Assembly: GCF_017302985.1 (NCBI RefSeq)
Contig: NZ_JAFIMU010000012.1
Coordinates: 1-64,000 of the forward strand
Direction of reading: 5' to 3'
Length of the DNA: 64,000 nt
Origin: Corallococcus macrosporus
GTDB lineage: Bacteria > Myxococcota > Myxococcia > Myxococcales > Myxococcaceae
Shown here: positions 57,440 through 64,000 of the stretch, one piece after another
Numbering within the stretch: position 1 is the stretch's first letter
How the letters are laid out: each line of letters starts with the position of its first letter
The notes under the pieces: model-generated
What the model saw: the letters and a program-made list of their open reading frames with translations, nothing else
What the model was told of the DNA's origin: nothing
The model's database searches: none
Position numbers and translations under genes: made by a program

Positions 57440-58525
57440 CTACCGGGCCTGCATCACCGGCAGGGGCACGCTCTTCATGGTCTGCGCGGACACGCGCCCC
57501 GCCACGGCACGGGCGACGTCCTGGAAGGCCTTGGCCTCCGGGCTGTCCTTGTGCCCCACCACCACCGGCACGCCGGAGTCTCCCGCCTCGCGCACCTTGA
57601 GGTCGAGCGGGATCTCCCCCAGGAATGGGATGCCGAACATCTCCGCCGCCTTGTGCCCGCCGCCGTGGTTGAAGATGGGCGTGCTCTTGTTGCAGTGCGG
57701 GCAGACGAACTGGCTCATGTTCTCCACGATGCCGAGCACCGGGATGTGGACCTTGTCGAACATCTGCTTGGCGCGCACCACGTCCGCCAGCGCCACGTCC
57801 TGCGGCGTCGTCACCAGCACCGCGCCCGCGGCCCGCACGGACTGCGACAGCGTCAGCGCCACGTCGCCCGTGCCGGGGGGCAGGTCCAGGATGAGGTAGT
57901 CCAGCTCTCCCCAGTTCACGTCGCGCACCAGCTGCATGAGGGCGCCGTGGAGCATGGGGCCGCGCCAGATGAGCGCCTGATCCGCCTCCACCAGGAAGCC
58001 GATGGACATGATCTTCAGGCCGTGGGCGACCAGCGGATCCAGCGTCTTGCCGTTGGGGCTCACCGGGCGCTTGTCCGCGGTGCCTGTCATCAGCGGCACG
58101 GAGGGGCCGTAGAAGTCCGCGTCCAGCAGGCCCACCTTGGCGCCGTGCTGCGCGAGCGACGTGGCCAGGTTCACCGCCACCGTGCTCTTGCCCACGCCGC
58201 CCTTGCCTGCGCCCACGAGCAGGATGTTCTTCACGCCCGGCAGCAGCGCCCCGCCACCGGAGCCGCCCGCGACGCCGCGCACCTGGGCGCCCCACTCGAT
58301 GTCGAAGGACTTCAGGCCCGGGACGGCCTTGAGCGCGGCCTCCGCGTCCGCCTGGATCTTCCCCTTCATGGGACAGGCAGGCGTGGTCAGTTCGATCTTC
58401 AGCTTCACCGTGTCACCGGTGACGCGCACGTCCTTCACCATCCCGGCCTTCACCAGGTCGACGTGCAGCTCGGGATCGATCACCTTCGACATGGCCGTCA
58501 TCACATCGGCCTGGGACACGCTCAT
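57440..58525 (-). CDS. Mrp/ApbC (NBP35-type) iron-sulfur cluster carrier ATPase
   Basis: P-loop NTPase that binds and transfers [4Fe-4S] clusters to target proteins. It has 361 residues: an N-terminal MIP18/DUF59 domain (about 1-80, with CPM at 51-53) and a MinD/Mrp ATPase domain. The deviant Walker A is GKGGVGKST, with lysines K108 and K113. DADFYGPSVP and LDLPPGTGD are Walker-type blocks, and CPHC near residue 265 is the cluster-binding pair. It is first in the operon, downstream of a promoter with a consensus -35. The nearby radical SAM enzyme MiaB and the RlmD-like enzyme also need such clusters, but no direct link is shown. Confidence 0.95.
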   Translation of the reverse strand: MSVSQADVMTAMSKVIDPELHVDLVKAGMVKDVRVTGDTVKLKIELTTPACPMKGKIQADAEAALKAVPGLKSFDIEWGAQVRGVAGGSGGGALLPGVKNILLVGAGKGGVGKSTVAVNLATSLAQHGAKVGLLDADFYGPSVPLMTGTADKRPVSPNGKTLDPLVAHGLKIMSIGFLVEADQALIWRGPMLHGALMQLVRDVNWGELDYLILDLPPGTGDVALTLSQSVRAAGAVLVTTPQDVALADVVRAKQMFDKVHIPVLGIVENMSQFVCPHCNKSTPIFNHGGGHKAAEMFGIPFLGEIPLDLKVREAGDSGVPVVVGHKDSPEAKAFQDVARAVAGRVSAQTMKSVPLPVMQAR

Positions 58526-58579
58526 CGGGACACCTGAAACCTTTTGAAAACAGGCGTTTGCACGCTTGAAGGGGGGCGG

Positions 58580-58607
58580 AGATTGCCAGCACTCCGGGGG
58601 CTGTCAA
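58580..58607 (-). promoter_or_regulatory. Promoter of the Mrp-led operon
   Basis: A perfect TTGACA -35 (58607-58602), 16 bp, CAATCT (58585-58580) on the minus strand, 54 bp before the Mrp ATG. The -10 is weak but keeps the two most conserved positions (A2 and T6). Confidence 0.55.
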
Positions 58608-58635
58608 CGTCGTTTAACGCACATCTCCGGAGGCC

Positions 58636-58654
58636 GCCCGGCCTTCCACCGGGC
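58636..58654 (-). terminator. Short hairpin after the lipoprotein gene
   Basis: GCCCGG (58636-58641) and CCGGGC (58649-58654) with a seven-base loop, about 25 bp past the lipoprotein stop codon on the minus strand. No U tract follows. It is the only structure I see in the 154-bp gap besides the Mrp promoter. Confidence 0.35.
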
Positions 58655-58679
58655 CCGGACCGCGCCCGGCTTCTGGGCG

Positions 58680-59282
58680 TCATTCAATGGCCGCCACGCG
58701 GTACTCGCCGTCCTCCAGCACCAGCCGCACGGCGCGCTCGCCGCCCAGGGGGAACAGGGCCTCGCCGGCCGCCACGCGCACGTGGGTGTTGAGGGCCAGC
58801 CGGGCGCGGCGCAGGCGCTCCTTCGCAAGGGGCTCGCGCTCGAAGTCGTCCTTCAGGCGCTCCGGCGTGTAGCGGGCCCTCAGCGGCGAGGCGAGCAGGC
58901 CCCACGCGCCCTTCCAGTCGCGGGACTCCACCTCGTCCAGGAACTTCTTCAGCGCCGCCCGGGGCACGTCCGCAGGGCGCGACTCCACCACGCGCCAGTC
59001 CTCGCCCTGGCGGGCCAGCGTGACGGACGAGGCCCGGGCCTCCAGCACGCCCGCGCCCGTGCGGACGGCGGCGGCGCGCTCCTTGCGGGCGGCTTCGTCG
59101 GAGAACTCCTCCAGGAAGGCACCCTCGCCCTCCGGGCCGCCGGTCGTCAGGCGGTAGGCGTCCGACAGCCGGTTCTCCTCCAGCGCCTTCGCGTAGGCCT
59201 CCGCCACCGAGGCTGGTTCGCGCGAGGCGGTGGCGCAGGCGGTGCCCAACAACAGGAGGCTCAGGGGAGCGAGGCGGGTCAT
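58680..59282 (-). CDS. Lipoprotein of unknown function
   Basis: A 200-residue lipoprotein with a short signal peptide and lipobox LGTAC (cysteine near residue 16; next residue Ala, which favours outer-membrane sorting). The mature part looks like two repeats of a small alpha+beta fold. Each repeat starts with a helix for a substrate-like or NTF2/DUF4878-type unit (VAEAYAKALEENRLSDAYRLTT; VPRAALKKFLDEVESRDWKGAWGLLA) and ends in strands. I see no catalytic motif. The ATG at 59282 directly follows a GTG at 59285, which is an equal candidate because TACCCT, a -10-like element, ends nine bases before it. Confidence 0.78.
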   Translation of the reverse strand: MTRLAPLSLLLLGTACATASREPASVAEAYAKALEENRLSDAYRLTTGGPEGEGAFLEEFSDEAARKERAAAVRTGAGVLEARASSVTLARQGEDWRVVESRPADVPRAALKKFLDEVESRDWKGAWGLLASPLRARYTPERLKDDFEREPLAKERLRRARLALNTHVRVAAGEALFPLGGERAVRLVLEDGEYRVAAIE

Positions 59283-59294
59283 CACTGGCGCGGC

Positions 59295-59323
59295 AGGGTA
59301 GACCCCGGCCCCGGGGCGGGCAA
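59295..59323 (-). promoter_or_regulatory. Candidate promoter of the lipoprotein gene
   Basis: TTGCCC (59323-59318), 17 bp, TACCCT (59300-59295), ending nine bases before a GTG. There is no Shine-Dalgarno sequence between it and the start, so the message would be nearly leaderless. Confidence 0.33.
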
Positions 59324-59372
59324 TCTCCCCGCGGTGCGCAGGGCTCCAGGCGGGCGGGCGGCGCGCGGTGGT

Positions 59373-60116
59373 TCAGCGTTTCAACAGCCGGAACAGCCAG
59401 ATGACCAGGTCCGCCAGGTCGACGCCGTCCGACGCGTCGAAACTGGGCAGGGTGCTCGGGTCGCGGCTCCTGGGGAGGCTGGCGCCGGACACGGCGCCCT
59501 TCGGGCGGTGTTCGCCGCAGTAGAGGTCGCCGTTGAACGCGTGGGCGTGGACCACGGAGACCTGGATGCCGCACTGGACGCAGGCCAGGGGGGAGCGCAC
59601 GCCCAGGCCACCCGTGGGTGAATCCGACGGCGGCAGCGCGGCCGTGGCGCCCGGGGCCTTCCACGGATCCGCGCCCCCATCCGTCGCGGGGGCGACCTCC
59701 CAACCCTTGGCCACGGGCGCGGCCTTCGGGGCCGTCACGGTGGCGTTCTCCAGGGCCTCGAACTTGCCCGCGTCCAGCCACGTGCCGCCGCAGTGCGTGC
59801 ACAGGTCCACGTTGCAGACGCGCGCGTTGACCAGCGCCAGGCGCGCGCCGCAGCCGGGACAGCCCACGGGCTCGCCGTCGCAGGTGGCACAGAGGGCCCG
59901 GGCGCGAGGAATCAGGTGCCCGCCCTTGCGGCACCGCGACGCGGCCTGCTTCGCCGCGTTCACCAGCGGCTTGAGCGACGGCCGGTCCGGGAAGCGCTCC
60001 AGCTCCCCCCGGTCGAAGTACATGCCGTCACAGCGAGGGCAGACGTCCACCTCCACGTCGGAGGCCTGGACGACGTTCAGCGGCTGGCTGGGGCAGACCG
60101 GGCAGGAGCGGGCCAT
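59373..60116 (-). CDS. Multi-zinc-ribbon (TFIIB-type) protein
   Basis: A 247-residue protein with repeated zinc-ribbon motifs. CPVC with CPRCDGMYFDRGEL is near the N-terminus. CATCDGEPVGCPGC with CTHCGGTWLDAGKFE is in the middle. A third pair, CVQCG with YCGEH, is near residue 185. The CxxCxGxWxDxGE form is the zf-TFIIB family, whose members are mostly uncharacterised. It ends with a short hydrophobic stretch (ADLVIWLFRLLKR), possibly a membrane-surface anchor. I prefer the ATG at 60116 because a -10-like TTAGCA lies eight bases upstream; an ATG at 60125 adds three residues. Confidence 0.82.
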   Translation of the reverse strand: MARSCPVCPSQPLNVVQASDVEVDVCPRCDGMYFDRGELERFPDRPSLKPLVNAAKQAASRCRKGGHLIPRARALCATCDGEPVGCPGCGARLALVNARVCNVDLCTHCGGTWLDAGKFEALENATVTAPKAAPVAKGWEVAPATDGGADPWKAPGATAALPPSDSPTGGLGVRSPLACVQCGIQVSVVHAHAFNGDLYCGEHRPKGAVSGASLPRSRDPSTLPSFDASDGVDLADLVIWLFRLLKR

Positions 60117-60124
60117 GCGGCGCA

Positions 60125-60153
60125 TGCTAAGGGGCCGCCCCTCCCGGTGAAAA
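60125..60153 (-). promoter_or_regulatory. Candidate promoter of the zinc-ribbon gene
   Basis: TTTTCA (60153-60148), 17 bp, TTAGCA (60130-60125), ending eight bases before the ATG at 60116. The -35 has four of six consensus matches. Confidence 0.33.
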
Positions 60154-60164
60154 GGGAGCGCGGC

Positions 60165-61853
60165 CTACTCGATGCGATTGGACGAACCGGAGCGCTGGAG
60201 GCTCCAGGCCGCGGTGCAGAACGCGTACGTGGCCGGGTGCGCCGCGCCCATCAGCAGCTTGAGCAGCGACAGCTTCGCCTGGGGGCCGCCGTAGCGGACG
60301 ATGTCGAAGTCGTCCGACGGAACGCGCGCCTCGTCCAGCGCGTGGCGGCAGACCTCCTCGAAGCCGCCGATGCGGTCCACCAGCCCCGCGTCCTTCGCGC
60401 GCACGCCCGAGTAGACGCGCCCCTCCGCGCGCTGGTGGATCTCCTCCTTCGTGCGGCCGCGCGCCTGAGCCACCAGCTCCAGGAAGGACTGGTAGCTCTC
60501 CTCCACCTCGCGCTCCAGCGCCGCGCGCTCCTGCGGCGTGAAGCCTCGCGACGAGGAGAAGAAGGCCGCGTTCTCCCCTCGCGCCAGCGTGGTGCGGTGG
60601 ATGCCCAGCTTCTCCAGCAGCTCGCCGTACTCGAACTTGCCCACGAACACGCCGATGGAGCCCACGACGGCGTGGGGCGCGGACCAGATCTCCTTCGCGC
60701 CGATGGCCGCCATGTAGCCGCCGCTCGCGCAAATTTGATCCACGTACGCGATGACGGGCTTCTGCTTCGCCACGCGCTTCACTGCTTCCAATATCTGCTC
60801 GGACGCGAGCGCGGATCCGCCGGGGCTCGCCACGGCCAGCACCACCGCCTTCGCGCGCTTGTCCCGGCCCGCCTTCCGCAGCGCCTTCACCACCGTGTCC
60901 GCCGCCGCGAACCGGCCTGCCCCGCCGCTGCCCGGGACGATGATGCCCGCCACGTCCACCAGCGCCAGCCGGGGCTTGCGGCGCAGCCGGCGCCACTTCA
61001 CCGGCGGGAACGCGAGCGTCGCCAGGTACGCGTCATACGTGGGCACCGGCGGCTCCTCGTCCTTCTTCGCCTCCAGGCCCAGGTGCGCGCCCAGGTCCGC
61101 CTCGTGGACCAGCCCGTCCACCAGCCCCGCCTCCAGCGCCCGCTTCGCGCTGTAGGGCCCCGCGTCGATGAGCGCCCGCGCCTCGGCCGGCGTCTTGCCC
61201 CGGTCGCTGGAGATGGCCTCCACCAGGGTGGCGTAGCGCTCGTCCAGGAAGGACTCCAGCGTCTGCCGCTGGATGTCGGACACCTTGCCGTCCGTGAAGA
61301 GCTCCGGCGCCGTCTTGTAGTCGCCGCGCCGGGCGAAGTGCGCGTGGATGCCCACCCGGCCGAACGCCTCGCCCAGCACCGTGGCCTGGGCCGCGTAGCC
61401 CACCAGCTCCACCCGGCCCATGGGAGCGAGCAGCACCTCGTCCGCCGCGCCCAGGACGGGGTAGCCGTCCGTGTCCACCATCACCGCCCAGGACACCACC
61501 CGCTTGCCGGCGGCCTGGAAGTCCGACAGCAGGCCGCGCAGGGCCTCCCGCCGCGAGTCCGGGATGCCCAGCCCTTCAATCTCCAGCAGGACGCCCTCCA
61601 CCTTCGGATCCGCGGCCAGCACCTTGAGTGCGCGTCCCAGCGCTTCCAGTGAGGTCGCCGTGGCGGGCTCCACCGGGGTGCCGCCCAGGCGGAAGCGCGG
61701 CACGGGGCGCGGGCGGTACGGAAGGTTGCCGGCGAGCCGGAACCGGATCCACGTGGGTCGCTTGCGCGCCGCCATCAGACGGAAGGGCAAGCCCAGGAGC
61801 AGCCGCAGCCCCAGGAGGAGGTTCGCCAGCAGGAGGAAGGGGAGCCGGAGCAT
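60165..61853 (-). CDS. sppA: Signal peptide peptidase SppA, long (67K-type) form
   Basis: Membrane-bound serine peptidase of family S49 that degrades cleaved signal peptides. It has 562 residues, so it is the tandem-domain form as in E. coli. There is an N-terminal hydrophobic anchor (about residues 4-27). As in E. coli SppA, the general-base lysine is in the first domain (K180 in RRGDYKTAPELF) and the nucleophile serine in the second (S377 in DQICASGGYMAA). VGSIGVFVGKFEY follows. Both catalytic residues are present, so the enzyme should be active. It is divergent from the small membrane protein gene at 61933, with a 79-bp shared promoter region. Confidence 0.95.
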   Translation of the reverse strand: MLRLPFLLLANLLLGLRLLLGLPFRLMAARKRPTWIRFRLAGNLPYRPRPVPRFRLGGTPVEPATATSLEALGRALKVLAADPKVEGVLLEIEGLGIPDSRREALRGLLSDFQAAGKRVVSWAVMVDTDGYPVLGAADEVLLAPMGRVELVGYAAQATVLGEAFGRVGIHAHFARRGDYKTAPELFTDGKVSDIQRQTLESFLDERYATLVEAISSDRGKTPAEARALIDAGPYSAKRALEAGLVDGLVHEADLGAHLGLEAKKDEEPPVPTYDAYLATLAFPPVKWRRLRRKPRLALVDVAGIIVPGSGGAGRFAAADTVVKALRKAGRDKRAKAVVLAVASPGGSALASEQILEAVKRVAKQKPVIAYVDQICASGGYMAAIGAKEIWSAPHAVVGSIGVFVGKFEYGELLEKLGIHRTTLARGENAAFFSSSRGFTPQERAALEREVEESYQSFLELVAQARGRTKEEIHQRAEGRVYSGVRAKDAGLVDRIGGFEEVCRHALDEARVPSDDFDIVRYGGPQAKLSLLKLLMGAAHPATYAFCTAAWSLQRSGSSNRIE

Positions 61854-61860
61854 CCCGCGC

Positions 61861-61889
61861 GCCTAACGCCCTGCGCCGGGCGAAGCAAC
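61861..61889 (-). promoter_or_regulatory. Candidate sppA promoter
   Basis: TTAGGC (61866-61861) lies seven bases before the sppA ATG. The -35 is poor (TTGCTT at 16 bp). The mirror-image gene on the other strand has the same hexamer at nearly the same distance. Confidence 0.33.
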
Positions 61890-61894
61890 CCCTG

Positions 61895-61923
61895 TTCACC
61901 CGCCCCGGGAGGCTCTGTTAGGC
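61895..61923 (+). promoter_or_regulatory. Candidate promoter of the small membrane protein gene
   Basis: TTCACC (61895-61900), 17 bp, TTAGGC (61918-61923), ending nine bases before the ATG at 61933. No Shine-Dalgarno sequence is visible apart from AAGG only three bases from the start, too close to use. Confidence 0.35.
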
Positions 61924-61932
61924 TCAAGGCCC

Positions 61933-62286
61933 ATGCCCTCCCCCTCCCTCCCCCGGCTTGTTCTCGTCCTCGCCCTTGTCTGGGGCGGCGCTGTCCTGGC
62001 GCAGCCCCAGCGCCGGCAGCCCCAGGAGTTCCAGGAACGCAAGGAGTTGACCCAGGCAGAGAAGGACGCCGCCAAGGCGCGCGCCATGGGCAACAACCTC
62101 AACGGCTATGGCAAGGACGTGCAGATCAAGGAGACGCCCATTCCCTGGATGGCCATTGGCCTCGTGGGCATCGTCTTCCTCGTCGCCACGCCCTTCGCCA
62201 TCCGCGCCTACCGCGGCACCGTGAAGGAGATGGCGGACACCAACACCTTCGGCGCCCGCGGCAACGCGACCGAGGACGAGGCCTAG
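61933..62286 (+). CDS. Small exported single-pass membrane protein, unknown function
   Basis: A 117-residue protein. It has a signal peptide (MPSPSLPRLVLVLALVWGGAVLA), a charged Gln/Arg/Glu/Lys-rich periplasmic stretch (about 25-65), then one membrane segment (about 70-90, WMAIGLVGIVFLVATPFAI). The C-terminal tail of about 27 residues is probably cytoplasmic. I recognise no family. It stands alone on the plus strand between two minus-strand genes and ends 16 bp from the convergent rtcA stop. Confidence 0.8.
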   Translation: MPSPSLPRLVLVLALVWGGAVLAQPQRRQPQEFQERKELTQAEKDAAKARAMGNNLNGYGKDVQIKETPIPWMAIGLVGIVFLVATPFAIRAYRGTVKEMADTNTFGARGNATEDEA

Positions 62287-62302
62287 CGCCTCGCCTGCCG
62301 TC

Positions 62303-63379
62303 TCACGCCGGGCGGACCTCCACGCTCCCGCCCGGCTCCACCTGGATGTGCACCGGCAGGAAGCGCCGCAGCACCTCCGCCTGGACCGTCAGCTCCCCGG
62401 TGATGCGAGCGGCGGTGAAGCGCGTGGTCCCCGGCGTCACCGCCCCCAACCGTCCTGACGCCAGGAGCGCCGCCGGCAGCAGCAGCTGCTCCGCCAGGTG
62501 CTCGTCGAGCGCGCCGCCCGTCTGCATGAAGCGCGTCAGGGCCTCCGCCGCCTCGCGCCCCACCCCTTCGGCGTCCAGGCCCCGCTCGCCCAGCGACGTG
62601 AAGGCCGCCACGGTGTGCTCGAACTGCGCCAGCACGAACGTCGCGGACCCCTGCGAGCGCGTCACCGCGAGCGGCCGGTTGTCGGCCTCCGCCAGGATGC
62701 CCCGCTCGCGCAGCGCGGCCACCGCGGCGCGGGACTGACGCTCCGCCACCGCGAAGGGCAGCCCGCCCACGAAGGACATCACCCGCACCTCGCGCAGCAC
62801 GCCCCGCGCGGGCAGGTCCACGCGCACGGGCGGTTCGACAGGCGCGCCCACCTCCGCGGTGAACTCACCCGCGCCCTCCGGATGGAAGCCCGCGTGGGTG
62901 AGCGACAACTGCACGGGCAGCCCGTACGCGCGCGCCACCGGCAGCCACGCCCCGACGAGCGCGTGGAAGCTGGGCCCACCGCGCAGGTGCGTGGCCCCGC
63001 GCAGCGTGAGCCGTCCGCCGCCCGCGAGCGCCAGCGGATACACCAGGCACTGGAAGAGCCGGGGCGTGCTGCCGGACGCGCCGGCCTCCAGCAGGTAGTC
63101 CCCCGCGCGCACGGGCCCGGGGGTGAAGCCCAGGCCGGTGGCGCCCACGACGGCGCCCTCGCTGGTGCCGCCGCACAGCGCCTCCGCGCCGCGCACGTAG
63201 GCCAGGTGCTGGGGACGCAGGCCCGCCGGCTCGCGGTGCTCGCGCAGCCCGGTGAGCTGGAAGGGACGGCCGGTGATGAGCGACAGGGACAGCGCCGAGC
63301 GGAGGACGTGGCCGCCCCCCTCCCCCAGGCTTCCGTCGAGCAGCACCCGCCCGGCGTCGGGCCGGTCGTGACCGGTCAT
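62303..63379 (-). CDS. rtcA: RNA 3'-terminal phosphate cyclase RtcA
   Basis: Converts an RNA 3'-phosphate to a 2',3'-cyclic phosphate using ATP through an enzyme-AMP intermediate. It has 358 residues, a little longer than E. coli RtcA (about 340). The N-terminal signature EGGGHVLRSALSLSLITGRPF is present, with H24 where most members have Gln. FHPEGAGEF and the nucleotidyl-accepting histidine H294 in LDEHLAEQLLLPAAL are intact. GGGAGG precedes the ATG at 63379. In E. coli rtcA pairs with the ligase gene rtcB and regulator rtcR; neither is seen here. The EPSP/RtcA fold rules out close confusion with other families. Confidence 0.93.
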   Translation of the reverse strand: MTGHDRPDAGRVLLDGSLGEGGGHVLRSALSLSLITGRPFQLTGLREHREPAGLRPQHLAYVRGAEALCGGTSEGAVVGATGLGFTPGPVRAGDYLLEAGASGSTPRLFQCLVYPLALAGGGRLTLRGATHLRGGPSFHALVGAWLPVARAYGLPVQLSLTHAGFHPEGAGEFTAEVGAPVEPPVRVDLPARGVLREVRVMSFVGGLPFAVAERQSRAAVAALRERGILAEADNRPLAVTRSQGSATFVLAQFEHTVAAFTSLGERGLDAEGVGREAAEALTRFMQTGGALDEHLAEQLLLPAALLASGRLGAVTPGTTRFTAARITGELTVQAEVLRRFLPVHIQVEPGGSVEVRPA

Positions 63380-63482
63380 GTCCCTCCCGTCATGGCGTGG
63401 CGTGGCGCGCGGCCTGGCAGGGGCCGCGCGCCGTGGTGGCGGGCGCGCAGCCTAGCAGACCGCGCGCGGGGGGACCGGGGAA

Positions 63483-64000
63483 CTACTCGTCCAGCGCGGG
63501 CAGGACGTTCACCTTCAACGCGCTGGGCTGGGCCGCCGTGTGGTGCAGCCGGTGCATCGCGCGCACGAAGTCCGTGGGCTTCGCCTCGTAGATGCTGGGC
63601 ACGAAGGTCTGCGGATTGCGGTCGATGAAGGGGAACCAGCTGGACTGCACCTGCACCATCAGCCGGTGGCCGCGCTGGAAGGTGTGGAACACGTCGTTGA
63701 TGACGAACTTCACCTTCGTCACCTCGTTGGGCGTGAAGGGCTTGGGCTGGGAGTAGCTGTCGCGGAAGCGGCCGCGGAACGGCTCCCCGCGCACCAGCGT
63801 CTGCTGCGAGCCCCGGTTGCGCTCGCCGGACTGCTCCTGCTCCTTCGTCCAGCCGGGCATCTTCCCGGGGTTCACGTCCACCAGCTTCACCACCCAGTCC
63901 GCGTCGCTGCCGGTGGTGGACACCCACAGCTCCGCCTCCAGCGGGCCCGCGAGCGTGAGGTCCTGGGTCAGCGGCGCCGTCTGGTACGTGAGCACGTCCG
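63483..64000 (-). CDS. CocE/NonD-type hydrolase, C-terminal part only
   Basis: The frame runs off the window on the right, so only about 172 C-terminal residues are visible. They form the jelly-roll domain of the X-Pro dipeptidyl-peptidase/CocE family (PepX C-terminal domain). Marks are DVLTYQTAPLTQDLTLAGPLEA, TGSDADWVVKLVDVNP, PNEVTKVKFVINDVFHTFQRGHRLMVQVQSSWFP and the terminal RNPQTF stretch. The catalytic alpha/beta-hydrolase domain would lie outside. The family hydrolyses acyl esters or amides or N-terminal X-Pro dipeptides; which applies is not decidable here. The 103 bp between it and rtcA hold nothing I can name. Confidence 0.9.
   Translation of the reverse strand, partial: DVLTYQTAPLTQDLTLAGPLEAELWVSTTGSDADWVVKLVDVNPGKMPGWTKEQEQSGERNRGSQQTLVRGEPFRGRFRDSYSQPKPFTPNEVTKVKFVINDVFHTFQRGHRLMVQVQSSWFPFIDRNPQTFVPSIYEAKPTDFVRAMHRLHHTAAQPSALKVNVLPALDE

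Noticed and set aside
61861-61923. A single operator dyad between sppA and the small membrane protein gene
   Set aside because: The two TTAGGC hexamers face outward at nearly equal distances from each start codon, which is better explained by two separate -10 elements than by one regulator site 50 bp wide.

Overview
This window looks like the chromosome of a myxobacterium, most likely Myxococcaceae. The DNA is very GC-rich with strong GC bias at third codon positions. It carries protein types typical of that group: an AgmX/PglI-like C-terminal domain protein, a myxobacterial-type PilZ protein, an Hsp70 paralogue without a helical lid, and a giant single-gene NRPS/PKS with a flavin monooxygenase domain. 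I see no rRNA, tRNA, CRISPR array, insertion sequence, integrase or phage gene.

Layout. (1) 3-1583: 3' part of a DnaK-like gene on the + strand. (2) 1722-39200: one uninterrupted + strand ORF of 12,492 residues, 59% of the window. My reading of the assembly line is FAAL-ACP / C-A-T (Gly) / C-A-T / C-A-T / KS-AT-T / C-A*[MOX]A* with no T / C-A-T-E / DCL-A-T / C-A-T (Val-like) / C-A-T / C-A-T / TE. It should make a fatty-acylated peptide of eight amino acids with one malonate-derived C2 insertion, oxidised by a luciferase-like monooxygenase buried in a dead adenylation domain. A hairpin terminator follows at 39214-39246. (3) 39276-49214: a long, closely packed minus-strand run. Read in its own direction it is thiolase, CoA-transferase A and B, PilZ protein, RlmD-like methyltransferase, VWA protein, a small unknown, MiaB, gamma carbonic anhydrase, cyclic-nucleotide-binding protein and DedA. 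(4) 49360-51066: rpsA (ribosomal protein S1) on the minus strand, with its own promoter and U-tract terminator. (5) 51338-58525: a minus-strand operon, Mrp/ApbC, two unknowns, 3-hydroxyacyl-CoA dehydrogenase, enoyl-CoA hydratase, an exported unknown, acyl-CoA dehydrogenase, AgmX-like protein, second acyl-CoA dehydrogenase. (6) 58680-64000: lipoprotein, zinc-ribbon protein, SppA peptidase, a small membrane protein on +, RtcA, and the 3' part of a CocE/NonD-type hydrolase gene.

How the parts fit. The two fatty-acyl clusters on either side of rpsA together encode a full set of beta-oxidation-type chemistry: dehydrogenation, hydration, second dehydrogenation, thiolysis or condensation, and CoA transfer. 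The synthetase stands alone: no phosphopantetheinyl transferase, MbtH protein, transporter or regulator is next to it, so these must come from elsewhere. The combination of a giant NRPS/PKS with one MOX domain near rpsA reminds me of the myxoprincomide locus of Myxococcus xanthus (from memory MXAN_3779, with rpsA near MXAN_3793). That comparison is recollection, not a search result.

The most interesting part of the window is 17330-21110. There a monooxygenase sits inside a degenerate adenylation domain, with no carrier protein, between two condensation domains and just after a reductase-free PKS module.
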